28,916 nucleotides of DNA from assembly GCA_910586315.1 (NCBI GenBank), contig CAJUIP010000026.1:17293-46208 (forward strand), read 5' to 3'. This document shows, piece by piece, positions 6,300-14,435 of the stretch. The DNA is from an uncultured Lachnospiraceae bacterium. Lineage in GTDB: Bacteria; Bacillota; Clostridia; Lachnospirales; Lachnospiraceae. Numbering within the stretch: the first letter of the stretch is position 1; every line of letters begins with the position of its first letter. The notes under the pieces were generated by a model. That model saw only the letters and a list, made by a program, of their open reading frames with translations, was not told where the DNA came from and did no database searches. Position numbers and translations under genes: made by a program.

Positions 6300-7727
6300 A
6301 TGGGGAAGAAATTGGAACAACCGAATCAATTTTTAGGAACAGAGCGCATTGGAACGTTAATGGGGAAATATGCAGTCCCTTGTATTATCTCCCTTTTAGT
6401 CGGTGCGCTCTACAATATCGTAGACCAGATTTTTATTGCAAACGCCAGTTACCTCGGCTCTTATGGAAATGCAGCGAACACGGTTGTATTTCCGCTCACT
6501 GTAGTTGCACTTGCTATTGCTGTTATGATTGGTGACGGCTGTTGTGCATTCGTCAGTCTCTGTCTTGGGAAAGGTGAAATGCTCCATGCAAAAAAAAGTG
6601 TCGGCAATGCTATTATTATGATTATAGCAGGCAGCTTCCTGCTAACCGTCGTCTATCTGGTTTTTCAGACACAGATTATTGCGATGTTTGGCGGAACGGT
6701 AAACGAAGAAACCTTTTTTTACTCAAAAGAATACTTTTTCTATATTAGTCTCGGCATTCCGTTTTATATGTTCGGGCAGTCAATGAACCCTGTTATCCGG
6801 GCAGACGGAAGTCCGAAATTTGCTATGGCTTCTACTCTGACCGGCGCAGCTTTCAATATCATCCTTGACCCGGTTTTCATTTTCGTATTCAAATGGGGAA
6901 TGAAAGGGGCTGCCATCGCAACGGTAATCGGCCAAATCATCACAGCGGTATTGGCGGTATGGTATATCCTGCACATGAGGACAATCAGGCCGCTATTCAA
7001 TGACTTAAAAATTGACCGTCAAATCTGCGGCAAGACGTTGCTTTTAGGAATTACAAGTTTTTTATCGCAAATTTCTTTAGTAGCGGCAATGGCGGCAATT
7101 AACAATATGCTCCGCAAATATGGCGCAATCGACGAAATATTCGGTCAGCCGCAATATGCCCAAATTCCCATGGCTGTTGTCGGTATTGTTATGAAATTCT
7201 TTCAGATCGTCATTTCCATTGTTGTTGGCATGGCTGCCGGTTGTATCCCGATTGTGGGCTATAACATAGGGGCGGGACATACATTGCGTGTCAAAGAATT
7301 ATTCACAAAATTACTGATTGCAGAAGCTCTTGTAGGCGCAGCCTCTTTTGTTTTGGTTGAAGTTTTCCCGAAGCAGCTAATTTCCATTTTCGGCGCAGCA
7401 AACGAAAGCAGGTATTATACAGAGTTTGCAATAAAAGCATTTCGGATTTATTTGTGCATGATTATTATGGCTTGTATCAATAAAGCGTGTTTCATCTTTT
7501 TACAGGCAATGGGAAAAGCGGTGGCTTCTACGGTGCTTTCCATGCTGCGCGAAGTGGTGTTCGGCGTTGGGTTTGCTGTTTTGCTTCCCGTATTTTGGGG
7601 ACTGGACGGGGTTTTGTTTTCCATGCCCGTATCTGATATTTTGACATTTATCGCTGCAGTCCTTCTCATTTTCCATACTTACAACGAACTGAACAGGAAA
7701 GGAGAAAAATTAAACGGATTGACATAG
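6300..7727 (+). CDS. MATE family multidrug efflux transporter
   Basis: A 475-residue polytopic membrane protein with about 12 hydrophobic helices, the usual MATE size and two-bundle layout. The N-terminal motif GTLMGKYAVPCIISLLVGALYNIVDQIFI is typical of the clostridial/MepA-like branch. It exports cationic drugs or dyes in exchange for Na+ or H+. ATG 6300 follows AAAGGA almost directly, so the TTG at 6312 (spacing about 12 from AAAGGA, or 5 from GGGGAAG) is an alternative start that would remove four residues. The gene has its own promoter and an attenuator-like leader. Its codons look more AT-rich than those of the neighbours, and it is followed by an IS-end-like repeat, which together suggest horizontal acquisition (inference). 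The substrate cannot be given. Confidence 0.9.
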   Translation: MGKKLEQPNQFLGTERIGTLMGKYAVPCIISLLVGALYNIVDQIFIANASYLGSYGNAANTVVFPLTVVALAIAVMIGDGCCAFVSLCLGKGEMLHAKKSVGNAIIMIIAGSFLLTVVYLVFQTQIIAMFGGTVNEETFFYSKEYFFYISLGIPFYMFGQSMNPVIRADGSPKFAMASTLTGAAFNIILDPVFIFVFKWGMKGAAIATVIGQIITAVLAVWYILHMRTIRPLFNDLKIDRQICGKTLLLGITSFLSQISLVAAMAAINNMLRKYGAIDEIFGQPQYAQIPMAVVGIVMKFFQIVISIVVGMAAGCIPIVGYNIGAGHTLRVKELFTKLLIAEALVGAASFVLVEVFPKQLISIFGAANESRYYTEFAIKAFRIYLCMIIMACINKACFIFLQAMGKAVASTVLSMLREVVFGVGFAVLLPVFWGLDGVLFSMPVSDILTFIAAVLLIFHTYNELNRKGEKLNGLT

Positions 7728-7763
7728 AGGAAGAAAAAAAGAGGGGCTGAAAAGTATGCGTGA

Positions 7764-7815
7764 GGGGCTGTCGCAAAATGAATCTTTCATACAAAATATA
7801 GTTTGCAACAGCCCC
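7764..7815. repeat. IS-end-like inverted repeat remnant, copy B
   Basis: GGGGCTGTCGCAAA (7764-7777) faces TTTGCAACAGCCCC (7802-7815), a 14-bp inverted repeat with one mismatch. The loop ATGAATCTTTCATACAAAATATAG matches the left part of the longer element at 1217-1314. It lies between the MATE gene and the convergent dehydrogenase and may double as a bidirectional terminator. No transposase is present. Confidence 0.65.
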
Positions 7816-7820
7816 ATCCG

Positions 7821-8801
7821 CTATCTTTTATATCCTGTGGCCATATCCACCACATTCTTCAGTTCTTTTTTATTTACCCAGGCTTCCAGATTGTCTCCCG
7901 CAATCCTGACAATTCTCTCAAAGGTCTCTGCCAGGAAGAAATTTCCGGCCACATGGGGTGTAATCACCAGGTTCTCCACATCCCACAGAGGATCATCGGC
8001 AGGCAGAGGCTCGGGCTCTGTCACATCCAGTCCGCAGCCGCCAAGATGGCCTTCCTTTAACACTTTAAGGAGCGCTCCGGGATCAATGGCATTGCCGCGC
8101 CCCACATTAATCAGATACACCCCCCTCTTCATCAGGCGGAGCTTTTTCTCATCCATCAGATGGTTGGTGGCATCGCCGCCGGGCAGCACCATAGCCACAA
8201 TATCCGCCCGTGGAAGCAGCTTATCCAGATCCTCAAGGATATGCTGTTCATCCAGATACTCCGGCTTTTCCCGCAAGGTCCTTCTTACGCCGATGGTGTA
8301 AGCGCCAAGGGCTTTCATCTTTCTTGCAAACTCCCCGCCGATATCACCGACTCCAAGCACAAGAACTGTGGAGCCCTCCACGGAAATAATGTTTCCTCTG
8401 GACTCCCAGACGTGCCCGGCCTGGCTTTTATGATATTGATTGAACCGACGGATCAAATCAAACACCAGAGCGATCATATGCTCGGAAACAGCAAGGCCAT
8501 AAGCGCCGGTGGCATTGGTAAGAACAGCTCCCTCCGGAAGAACTCCGGGCTTTATGTAAGGGTCCGCGCCTGCGGAATTTAACTGATACCATTCCAGATT
8601 TTTTGCGTTCCTTGCCATATCAGCCGGAAGATTTCCGATCATCACATGGGCCCGCTCTACATCTTCCTTCGTCACACTCTTCTTTTCCACATACCGGAAG
8701 CAGCAGTTATACTGTCCGTCTGCGGCCTTTGCCTCCAGGAATTTTTTATGCTCTTCCGTAACGGGAATCGTCACCAGAATTTCCTTCATACAATTTGTCA
8801 T
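7821..8801 (-). CDS. D-isomer-specific 2-hydroxyacid dehydrogenase (NAD-dependent)
   Basis: A 326-residue oxidoreductase reducing a 2-oxoacid to a D-2-hydroxyacid or the reverse. The NAD-binding GVGDIGG motif is at 150-156 and the catalytic triad is visible: R235 in NVGRGNAID, E262 in DVTEPEPLP and H283 in ITPHVAG. Length and order fit the family; the sequence resembles the GhrA/phosphoglycerate-dehydrogenase-like group, but the substrate is not defined. The start at 8801 is supported by AGGAGAG 8 bases upstream, and it lies only 2 bp after the stop of the aminopeptidase gene, so the two are probably translationally coupled. The gene ends next to the IS-like remnant at 7764-7815. Confidence 0.88.
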   Translation of the reverse strand: MTNCMKEILVTIPVTEEHKKFLEAKAADGQYNCCFRYVEKKSVTKEDVERAHVMIGNLPADMARNAKNLEWYQLNSAGADPYIKPGVLPEGAVLTNATGAYGLAVSEHMIALVFDLIRRFNQYHKSQAGHVWESRGNIISVEGSTVLVLGVGDIGGEFARKMKALGAYTIGVRRTLREKPEYLDEQHILEDLDKLLPRADIVAMVLPGGDATNHLMDEKKLRLMKRGVYLINVGRGNAIDPGALLKVLKEGHLGGCGLDVTEPEPLPADDPLWDVENLVITPHVAGNFFLAETFERIVRIAGDNLEAWVNKKELKNVVDMATGYKR

Positions 8802-8803
8802 CT

Positions 8804-10600
8804 TTATTTCTCTCCTATAGGTTTTGTTGCGTCTTTTAACCACTGTCTCTCTTCTTCTGTCAAATGCGAGGCCAGGGCTTCATATACCTTTTTATGGTAT
8901 GCGTTGAGAAGCTCCACGTCAGACGGCTCCATCACGGAACAGTCAATGGCCTCCGTATCAATAGGCGCCAGAGTAAGCGTCTCGAACTCCATGAACTGTC
9001 CATACATGTTCTTCTCCGCCTTTTTGCACATCAGGAGATTCTCTGTGCGGATTCCGTGGCTTCCTTCTATATAAAGCCCCGGCTCGTCGGAGGTAAACAT
9101 GCCTTCCTCCAAAACGCAGCTGTCCTGGCGTTCCGGAACAATCCGCCAGCGGATACCGTTGGGTCTCTCATGAACATTGGAAAGAAATCCCACGCCGTGT
9201 CCCGTTCCATGGTTGAAATCCAGTCCCCGCCTCCAGAGCGGTCCCCTGGCCAGATAGTCCAGATTCATTCCCCGGCAGCCATGCAAAAATTTAGCGTCGG
9301 CCAGACGAAGAGCCCCCATGAGGACCAGGGTATAATGAAGCTTCATTTCTTCGCTCACAGGCCCCAGAACCAGGGTTCTTGTCACATCGGTGGTTCCCTC
9401 CAGATACTGCCCGCCGGAATCCACCAGGTAAAATCCCTCCGCCTCGATGACGGATTCTTCTCCCTTTGCGGCATGGTAATGGCACATGGCAGCGTTGGCC
9501 CCATAAGCGGAAATGGTCGGAAAGCTTGGACAGAGATACCCTTCTATTTCCTTCCTGAATTCCTCCAGCCGTTCTGCCGCCTCTGTCTCCGTAAGAACGC
9601 CCTTCGGCGCTTTTTCCTTCATCCAGTAAATAAATTTCGTGAGGGCCACGCCGTCCTTTACATGGATCTTCCGGAGATTCTCCATCTCCACCGGATTCTT
9701 CATGGCCTTCATCATGGAGGAAGGATTCATGGCTTCCACGATACGGTTGCTTTCATGGATACCGGAAAACAGAGCGTAGTTTACCTTCCCCGGTTCTAAA
9801 AGGACAACGCCTGAACGAATCGAGGATGTTTCCTCATAAACTGCTTCATACGGCCTTACCTGTACGCCGTTTTCTTCCATATAACCGCTTAACGCGCTGT
9901 CAAAACGGCTGCTGTTCATGAACAGGCGGATGGCGTTTTTTTCTATTATCATATGTGCTGCCGGAAGCACATTTCCGTTTACCGGATCCATACGGATATT
10001 CAAAAGCCAGGCAATATCATCCAGGCTTGAAAGGATATGATGGCTCGCGCCGCAGGCATCCATTTCCTTACGCAGCCGGCCGATTTTACTTTTTGCGTCT
10101 TCTCCTGTGTACTCCGTTCCAAGGACCCACACCCTTGGCACCGTAAGCTTCGGCCGTTCACTCCAAATCTCTCCTACAAGGTCATATTGTACGGACACAG
10201 AAGCATGCTTTTTCTCCAGAATCTTCATAAATGCCCGGCCTGCTTCCGTGTTTACCACACGTCCGTCCATACCGAGGGTCCCTCCCTCAGGAAGATGCTC
10301 CTCCAAAAATTCGAAAATGGTGGGAACTCCTTCGTTCCCCATCTGCATCAGCTCTGTATCCTGGCCCTTCAGCTGTTTTTTTGCCTGCACAAAATAACGG
10401 CCATCGGTCCAGAGACCGGAAAAATCCTTCGTGACCACCATAGATCCGGCAGAACCGGTAAAACCGGAAATAAAAGCCCGGCAGCCAAAATATGCTTCCA
10501 CATCTTCAGAGTCGTGGAAATCAGAGGACGGAATATAGTAGGCGTCCATTCCATGCTGTTCCATCTGCGCTCTGAGTTTCTGCAAACGCTCATTTGCCAT
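8804..10600 (-). CDS. Xaa-Pro aminopeptidase, long (APP1-like) M24 form
   Basis: A 598-residue metallopeptidase that removes N-terminal residues ahead of proline. Two creatinase-type N-terminal domains occupy about residues 1-300, followed by the M24 pita-bread catalytic domain (about 310-530) and a C-terminal extension. The five metal ligands are visible: D394 and D405 in the DSGGQYLEGTTDVTRT segment, H468 in HGTGHGVG, E506 in DEPGLY and E520 in IRTENL. The three-domain length matches the eukaryotic-like/clostridial APP1 group rather than the 440-residue PepP. ATG 10600 is preceded by GGGAGGG at 9 bases. It is followed by a coupled 2-hydroxyacid dehydrogenase. The AT-rich 173-bp gap upstream (10601-10773) holds no gene and no clear promoter that I can single out. 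Confidence 0.93.
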   Translation of the reverse strand: MANERLQKLRAQMEQHGMDAYYIPSSDFHDSEDVEAYFGCRAFISGFTGSAGSMVVTKDFSGLWTDGRYFVQAKKQLKGQDTELMQMGNEGVPTIFEFLEEHLPEGGTLGMDGRVVNTEAGRAFMKILEKKHASVSVQYDLVGEIWSERPKLTVPRVWVLGTEYTGEDAKSKIGRLRKEMDACGASHHILSSLDDIAWLLNIRMDPVNGNVLPAAHMIIEKNAIRLFMNSSRFDSALSGYMEENGVQVRPYEAVYEETSSIRSGVVLLEPGKVNYALFSGIHESNRIVEAMNPSSMMKAMKNPVEMENLRKIHVKDGVALTKFIYWMKEKAPKGVLTETEAAERLEEFRKEIEGYLCPSFPTISAYGANAAMCHYHAAKGEESVIEAEGFYLVDSGGQYLEGTTDVTRTLVLGPVSEEMKLHYTLVLMGALRLADAKFLHGCRGMNLDYLARGPLWRRGLDFNHGTGHGVGFLSNVHERPNGIRWRIVPERQDSCVLEEGMFTSDEPGLYIEGSHGIRTENLLMCKKAEKNMYGQFMEFETLTLAPIDTEAIDCSVMEPSDVELLNAYHKKVYEALASHLTEEERQWLKDATKPIGEK

Positions 10601-10773
10601 TTTTCATTTCCCTCCCAATCGTTTTTGTATTTTTATCAATTTTATAAATTTCATGGATTTTTTGTTTATTATGAATTCTTTGATTTTTATGGGTTCTTTT
10701 AGTTTTTAAGAATTTTCATTAATTTTAGTTCTGTTTTCGTAACTGTTCCATACCTGCATAGTTATTTCTTTTC

Positions 10774-11778
10774 TTATAAAAGTGGAACTCCTGCCTGCGC
10801 TGCCATTACCAGAACCTCCTTCGGCCAGATGGAAGCCTGAATTTCACCAATATGAGCCTTTCTTAAAAAGAACATACAGATTCTTGACTGACCGATGCCG
10901 CCGCCGATCGTGTAGGGAAGCTCCCCCTTCAGCAAGGCACTTTGGAAATCCAGCCGTTCTCTTTCTTCACAGCCCGCAAGCTTTAACTGCTTCTTTAAGG
11001 ATTCCTCGTCCACACGGATTCCCATGGAACTCAATTCCAAAGCAATGTCCAGAACCGGATAATACACAATGATATCTCCGTTTAATTCCCAGTCGTCATA
11101 GTCCGGCGCACGGCCGTCATGGCGTTTGCCGGAATTTAAGGTCTTCCCGATCTGCTCAATGAAAACAGCGCCGTGAAGCCGCGAAGCCTCATATTCTCTC
11201 TCCTTCGGCGTCAGGTCCGGATACCTGTCCTCAAGGGCCTGGGAGGTAATAAATTCAATATGATCCGGAAGCACATGGCCAATATAATCGTATTCATAGG
11301 CCATATAGTCCTCCGTAATTTTCAGTGTCTTATACACGGCTCTCACCGTATGTTCCAGAGTTTCCCTGGTCCGTTCCTCCTTAAGAATCACCTTTTCCCA
11401 GTCCCACTGGTCCACATAAATGGAATGGATGTTATCGGTATCCTCATCCCGGCGGATGGCGTTCATATCCGTGTAAAGTCCCTCCCCCGGCTTAAATCCA
11501 TACTGTTTTAAGGCATAGCGTTTCCATTTGGCCAGAGAATGGACGATCTCTGCCTGACGGCTTCCTTCCTTAATATCAAACCCCACCGGACGCTCCACTC
11601 CATTTAAATTATCATTTAAGCCCGATTCCGGAGTGACAATTAAGGGAGCCGACACACGGGTTAAATTTAACTGTTTGGTCAGCTCCTTCTGGAAAAAATC
11701 CTTTACAATCTTTATGGCAATCTGTGTTTCCCGCAGATCAATCTGCGGCTTGTAGCCCTCTGGTATAAAAAAATCCAT
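10774..11778 (-). CDS. asnA: aspartate--ammonia ligase
   Basis: A 334-residue ammonia-dependent asparagine synthetase related to class II aminoacyl-tRNA synthetases; it forms asparagine from aspartate, ammonia and ATP. Recognisable segments are the N-terminal FIPEGYKPQIDLRETQ, the SLAKWKRYALKQYGF helix, the YTDMNAIRRDE ATP-site motif, YVDQWDWEKV, and the C-terminal GGGIGQSRICMF class II motif 3. The start ATG 11778, rather than the upstream extension of the frame, follows an AGGAGGG ribosome binding site. It is transcribed alone or with the aminopeptidase downstream, from an extended -10 promoter near 11915-11923, through a GC-rich folded leader (11804-11904). Confidence 0.96.
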   Translation of the reverse strand: MDFFIPEGYKPQIDLRETQIAIKIVKDFFQKELTKQLNLTRVSAPLIVTPESGLNDNLNGVERPVGFDIKEGSRQAEIVHSLAKWKRYALKQYGFKPGEGLYTDMNAIRRDEDTDNIHSIYVDQWDWEKVILKEERTRETLEHTVRAVYKTLKITEDYMAYEYDYIGHVLPDHIEFITSQALEDRYPDLTPKEREYEASRLHGAVFIEQIGKTLNSGKRHDGRAPDYDDWELNGDIIVYYPVLDIALELSSMGIRVDEESLKKQLKLAGCEERERLDFQSALLKGELPYTIGGGIGQSRICMFFLRKAHIGEIQASIWPKEVLVMAAQAGVPLL

Positions 11779-11803
11779 ATTTTTATTCCCTCCTGTCTCT
11801 TCT

Positions 11804-11904
11804 GGCCGCGGGGATAGTACCGCGGCGAAAAGGGAAATGTTGCCGCCGCGAATACGTGAACGCACACCCGCCCGCATTTGGCGCGAGTGTGCGCGAAAGC
11901 GCGC
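11804..11904 (-). promoter_or_regulatory. GC-rich folded leader of asnA, possible attenuator
   Basis: Between the promoter and the ribosome binding site the sequence becomes very GC-rich and can form GCGC-GAAA-GCGC (11891-11902), CGCACAC/GTGTGCG (11861-11867/11887-11893), CGCGGCG/CGCCGCG (11821-11827/11844-11850) and CCGCGG/CCGCGG (11806-11811/11820-11825). The last two share bases 11821-11825, so they exclude each other. No U-tract follows, so control at translation initiation would be more likely than termination. T-box hallmarks were looked for and not found on this strand. Confidence 0.45.
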
Positions 11905-11914
11905 ATGTATTTAC

Positions 11915-11923
11915 AGTATAGCA
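11915..11923 (-). promoter_or_regulatory. extended -10 promoter of asnA
   Basis: On the minus strand TGCTATACT (plus 11915-11923) is an extended -10 element; the -35 region (TTTCTT at 17 bp) is poor. It lies about 137 bp upstream of the asnA start codon. Confidence 0.5.
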
Positions 11924-11978
11924 TTCTTTGCATCAAAAAGAAAGAACAAAGAACAATTAAAACGTAACCGTTCCGCTT

Positions 11979-12098
11979 TGCATCTTCTTGTTGGCGTACC
12001 GGGGGCAAGAAACACGCGGCGTCTGCCTAATGAAAATTCCGAATGAAAATGCTTACAAAAACAAGCTTTCCGTGCATATTTTACTCGAAATTTTCAAA
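11979..12098. repeat. structured intergenic repeat, copy 3 (diverged)
   Basis: It aligns along its length with 131-247: TGCAnCTTCTTG, then GGGCAAGAA, a GCGGC-rich block, CCTAaTGAA, a variable stem, a loop with GCTTA...AAAAC, and the matching stem arm. The first hairpin is TTCTTG (11985-11990) with CAAGAA (12006-12011); the second is TGAAAATTCCGA (12031-12042) with TCGAAATTTTCA (12085-12096). The stem sequences differ completely from copies 1 and 2 but still pair, so the fold is kept. It lies upstream of asnA in a 547-bp non-coding stretch shared with a palindromic element. Confidence 0.65.
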
Positions 12099-12105
12099 AA
12101 CTGAA

Positions 12106-12321
12106 CTGGTGTACTGACTCGATTACATTTCGCCAAATGGCTTGCCTGAATTTCCATCTGCTGCGTTGGTCTACGCTCCGCTTCGGTCCGTGCTAAACGT
12201 GTGCCACTGGCACACAGCACCGTCAGTCAACGATGCCACCGCATCGCCTCCTTCCTCCGCCTTGCAGACTGAAAATTCATTCTGCGTCATTTGACTGAAA
12301 GTAATCGAGCCAGTACACTGG
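12106..12321. repeat. 216-bp imperfect palindromic element
   Basis: The outer arms CTGGTGTACTGACTCGATTA(C) (12106-12126) and its near-complement (12301-12321) pair with two mismatches, and similarity continues inward to a perfect central hairpin GTGTGCC-act-GGCACAC near 12199-12216. The whole segment can form one long hairpin. No coding sequence is present. It ends 4 bp from the stop codon of the ABC permease gene, so it may also act as that operon's 3' end. It looks like a MITE or palindromic intergenic element. Confidence 0.75.
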
Positions 12322-12325
12322 AACG

Positions 12326-12979
12326 TTAAAACTCTTTCTTATTCATTATGGCAATACTGATTTTCAGGGAAATAAGAAACCCCATAATCGCGGCTAAAAA
12401 TATTACTGCGATAAACTTTCCCATGCTCCCCGCCAATAAACGATTCCATACAGAAACCAAATCCACATGGAATACTCCGGCAATCCTGACTACTGCAAAA
12501 GATACGGCAAACAATAAGCTGACTGCTCCAATCATTGCAATCCTGCTTTTTTCTCCGCCGAATCTGAACTGGAAAGGAAGCATGACGGCCAGCAGAATCA
12601 TCAGTGCCGGCAGCACCGGCAAGGCGATCATCACCGTATCCCTTACCATAACTGTGTTTTTTAACACCCCGGCAATACCGACAGCAACCGTGGCAAAAAG
12701 CCAGAAAACGCCGCCGGCAATAAGCCCAAATTGATATTTCTCCACAGTATAGCCTTTTCTGCTGATGGGAAGGGAAAACAGGAAGGCGTTCCCATTATCA
12801 AACTCGTCGTAGCTGATCGTGCTCAGAGTAAATAAAGAGCCCGCAAACGTCATATACCCAATGATAAATGACGGCTCTTCCATAAATATGGCCATTCCGA
12901 CTGCCATTGCGGCAATAACAGCAAAGAAATTTCTCTGGCCTTTCATCAATTTAAAATCTTTCACCAGCATACCTTTCAT
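12326..12979 (-). CDS. ABC-2 type transporter permease
   Basis: A 217-residue membrane protein with about six hydrophobic segments, typical of small ABC-2 permeases in YtrA/PmtR-type regulon cassettes. The N-terminal MKGMLVKDFKLMKGQ cytoplasmic start and the SYDEFDNGNAFLFSLPISRKGYTVEKYQ loop (a common motif in this permease group, just before helix 3) are visible. Its ATG overlaps the stop of the ATPase gene (ATGA), so they are translationally coupled and form one exporter. Substrates of such GntR-controlled exporters include antimicrobial peptides and cell-envelope stress agents; the substrate here is unknown. The stop codon lies 4 bp from a large palindromic element. Confidence 0.88.
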   Translation of the reverse strand: MKGMLVKDFKLMKGQRNFFAVIAAMAVGMAIFMEEPSFIIGYMTFAGSLFTLSTISYDEFDNGNAFLFSLPISRKGYTVEKYQFGLIAGGVFWLFATVAVGIAGVLKNTVMVRDTVMIALPVLPALMILLAVMLPFQFRFGGEKSRIAMIGAVSLLFAVSFAVVRIAGVFHVDLVSVWNRLLAGSMGKFIAVIFLAAIMGFLISLKISIAIMNKKEF

Positions 12980-13827
12980 ACTTTCTCTCCTTTGATCATC
13001 AATGTAAGGATTCCGTCAATATTGCCTTTTTCCACCACGATTTCAGGGTAATTTTCCATGTAGTATTGTTTCTGGTCTGTCAAACAGCGATATCCGTAGC
13101 GCTCCCTTTGGGAACGTAAAATGTATTGCCTGTCTAAGACGGCATACTGCTCTGTATCGGCTTTTAATATCCCATAATCGCTCAAAAGGACATCTGTATC
13201 TTCATGCATGATGATTTTTCCTTCTTCTATCATATAAATATCATCACACAGAGTTTCCAGATCACCTGAAATATGAGAACTGATCAGAATTGAGCGCTCT
13301 TCATCCCTCTCCATAAACTCTCTTAACAGTTCCAGTAATTCATCCCTCGCGATAACATCCAAGCCTGCCGTCGGCTCGTCGAGAATCAGCAGTCTGGCAT
13401 CGTGAGAAATTGCCGCTAAAACTTTCAGCTTGGCTTTCATACCTGTTGAAAACTCTTTTATTTTTTTGCTGCGGGGCAGCTCCAGTTTCTGCAGCTGCCG
13501 GACAAAAAATGCTTTATCAAAGCTTTCATAAAGATGATCCAGAACAGGAATGATGTCATTGACGGTCAGATACCCGCTAAATCCGGAATCAGACAGGGCA
13601 ACGCCCAAATTCTGTCTGTTTTTGGCATGGAACTCCTGTATGTCTTTTCCAAGTATGTGAACCGTTCCTCCATCAATAGATATCAGACCCAGAACTGCCT
13701 TAAATACCGTACTTTTTCCGGCGCCGTTTTGTCCGATCAAGCCTGTGATGCGGCCCTTCATAACTTCCAGAGAACAGTCCAGGGAAAAATTTTCATAATT
13801 TTTTCTCAAATGTTCAATTTTTAACAT
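12976..13827 (-). CDS. ABC transporter ATP-binding protein
   Basis: A 283-residue ATPase subunit. Walker A GQNGAGKST is at 32-40, the signature is a variant, FSTGM, Walker B is LLILDEPTAGLD, and the switch His is in SSHISGDLE. The C-terminal ~70 residues form an extra region common in exporters of this group. The start was set at ATG 13827, supported by GGAGGGG 5 bases upstream; the longer frame lacks a ribosome binding site. It lies 47 bp after the GntR regulator and overlaps the permease by 4 bp, which makes a three-gene regulator-ATPase-permease operon. Confidence 0.93.
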   Translation of the reverse strand: MLKIEHLRKNYENFSLDCSLEVMKGRITGLIGQNGAGKSTVFKAVLGLISIDGGTVHILGKDIQEFHAKNRQNLGVALSDSGFSGYLTVNDIIPVLDHLYESFDKAFFVRQLQKLELPRSKKIKEFSTGMKAKLKVLAAISHDARLLILDEPTAGLDVIARDELLELLREFMERDEERSILISSHISGDLETLCDDIYMIEEGKIIMHEDTDVLLSDYGILKADTEQYAVLDRQYILRSQRERYGYRCLTDQKQYYMENYPEIVVEKGNIDGILTLMIKGEKV

Positions 13828-13874
13828 AATCACCCCTCCAAAATCAGGCAAGCGTTTCACATCCGGCCAAACGG

Positions 13875-14240
13875 TTACAGAATCAGCTCAAACAAGCTTC
13901 TGATATCTTCATCGCTTATTCCGTACCGCCTGCCTTTTTGGACCGCCATTTCCAAATCAGCCTCCACCTCTTTTTTCTGCTCCTCAAGCAAAAGCTCCGG
14001 ATTCACAGCTGCCACATAGGTTCCTTTCCCATGAACCGTGATTGCGAACCCTTCATTTTCTAAACTGTCGTATGCCTTTTTAACAGTCAGGGCACTGATT
14101 TTAAGCTCTCTTGACAGAGCGCGGACAGATGGCAGAATATCATTTTCTTTCAGCGTCCCATTACGAATCAGCAACTTTATCTGATCTGCAATCTGTTCAT
14201 AAATAGGAACCATGAGGGAACTGTTTACTATGATTTTCAT
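13875..14240 (-). CDS. GntR-family repressor, YtrA subfamily
   Basis: A 121-residue transcription factor with an N-terminal winged helix (about residues 10-75: PIYEQIADQIKLLIRNG, LPSVRALSRELKISALTVKKAYDSLENEGF, VHGKGTYVA) and a short C-terminal helical region for dimerisation. The small size and the linked ABC genes fit the YtrA group, whose members repress their own operon. Three 10-bp direct repeats overlie its promoter (14264-14299). It is the first gene of the minus-strand operon, so autoregulation is expected. Confidence 0.93.
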   Translation of the reverse strand: MKIIVNSSLMVPIYEQIADQIKLLIRNGTLKENDILPSVRALSRELKISALTVKKAYDSLENEGFAITVHGKGTYVAAVNPELLLEEQKKEVEADLEMAVQKGRRYGISDEDIRSLFELIL

Positions 14241-14263
14241 CTCTCCTATTTCCCCCTCTCTTT

Positions 14264-14299
14264 ATAAAACAGTATATAACAGTATAGAACAGTTGTCAA
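14264..14299 (-). promoter_or_regulatory. promoter with triple 10-bp operator of the GntR/ABC operon
   Basis: On the minus strand TTGACA (plus 14294-14299), 17-bp spacer, TATACT (14271-14276). The spacer and -10 are covered by three consecutive 10-bp repeats of ACTGTTnTAT (14284-14293, 14274-14283, 14264-14273). One helical turn per repeat places all copies on one DNA face, a likely binding site for the adjacent GntR protein. Confidence 0.8.
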
Positions 14300-14435
14300 G
14301 TGTTATATGGTGTTTATTCCGTTAACCCGTAACTGTTCAGTTTTATGAAGATTCTTATTTTACAATTCAACCGGACATGATTCCAATTCCTGTCCGGCTG
14401 TATATGATACAATAACCCTATTTTCGGAGGCTTCT

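Noticed and set aside
11806..11827. T-box-like core (GGGATAGTACCGCGG) near asnA
   Set aside because: It is on the plus strand, opposite to asnA, with no plus-strand gene behind it and no specifier or stem I features.
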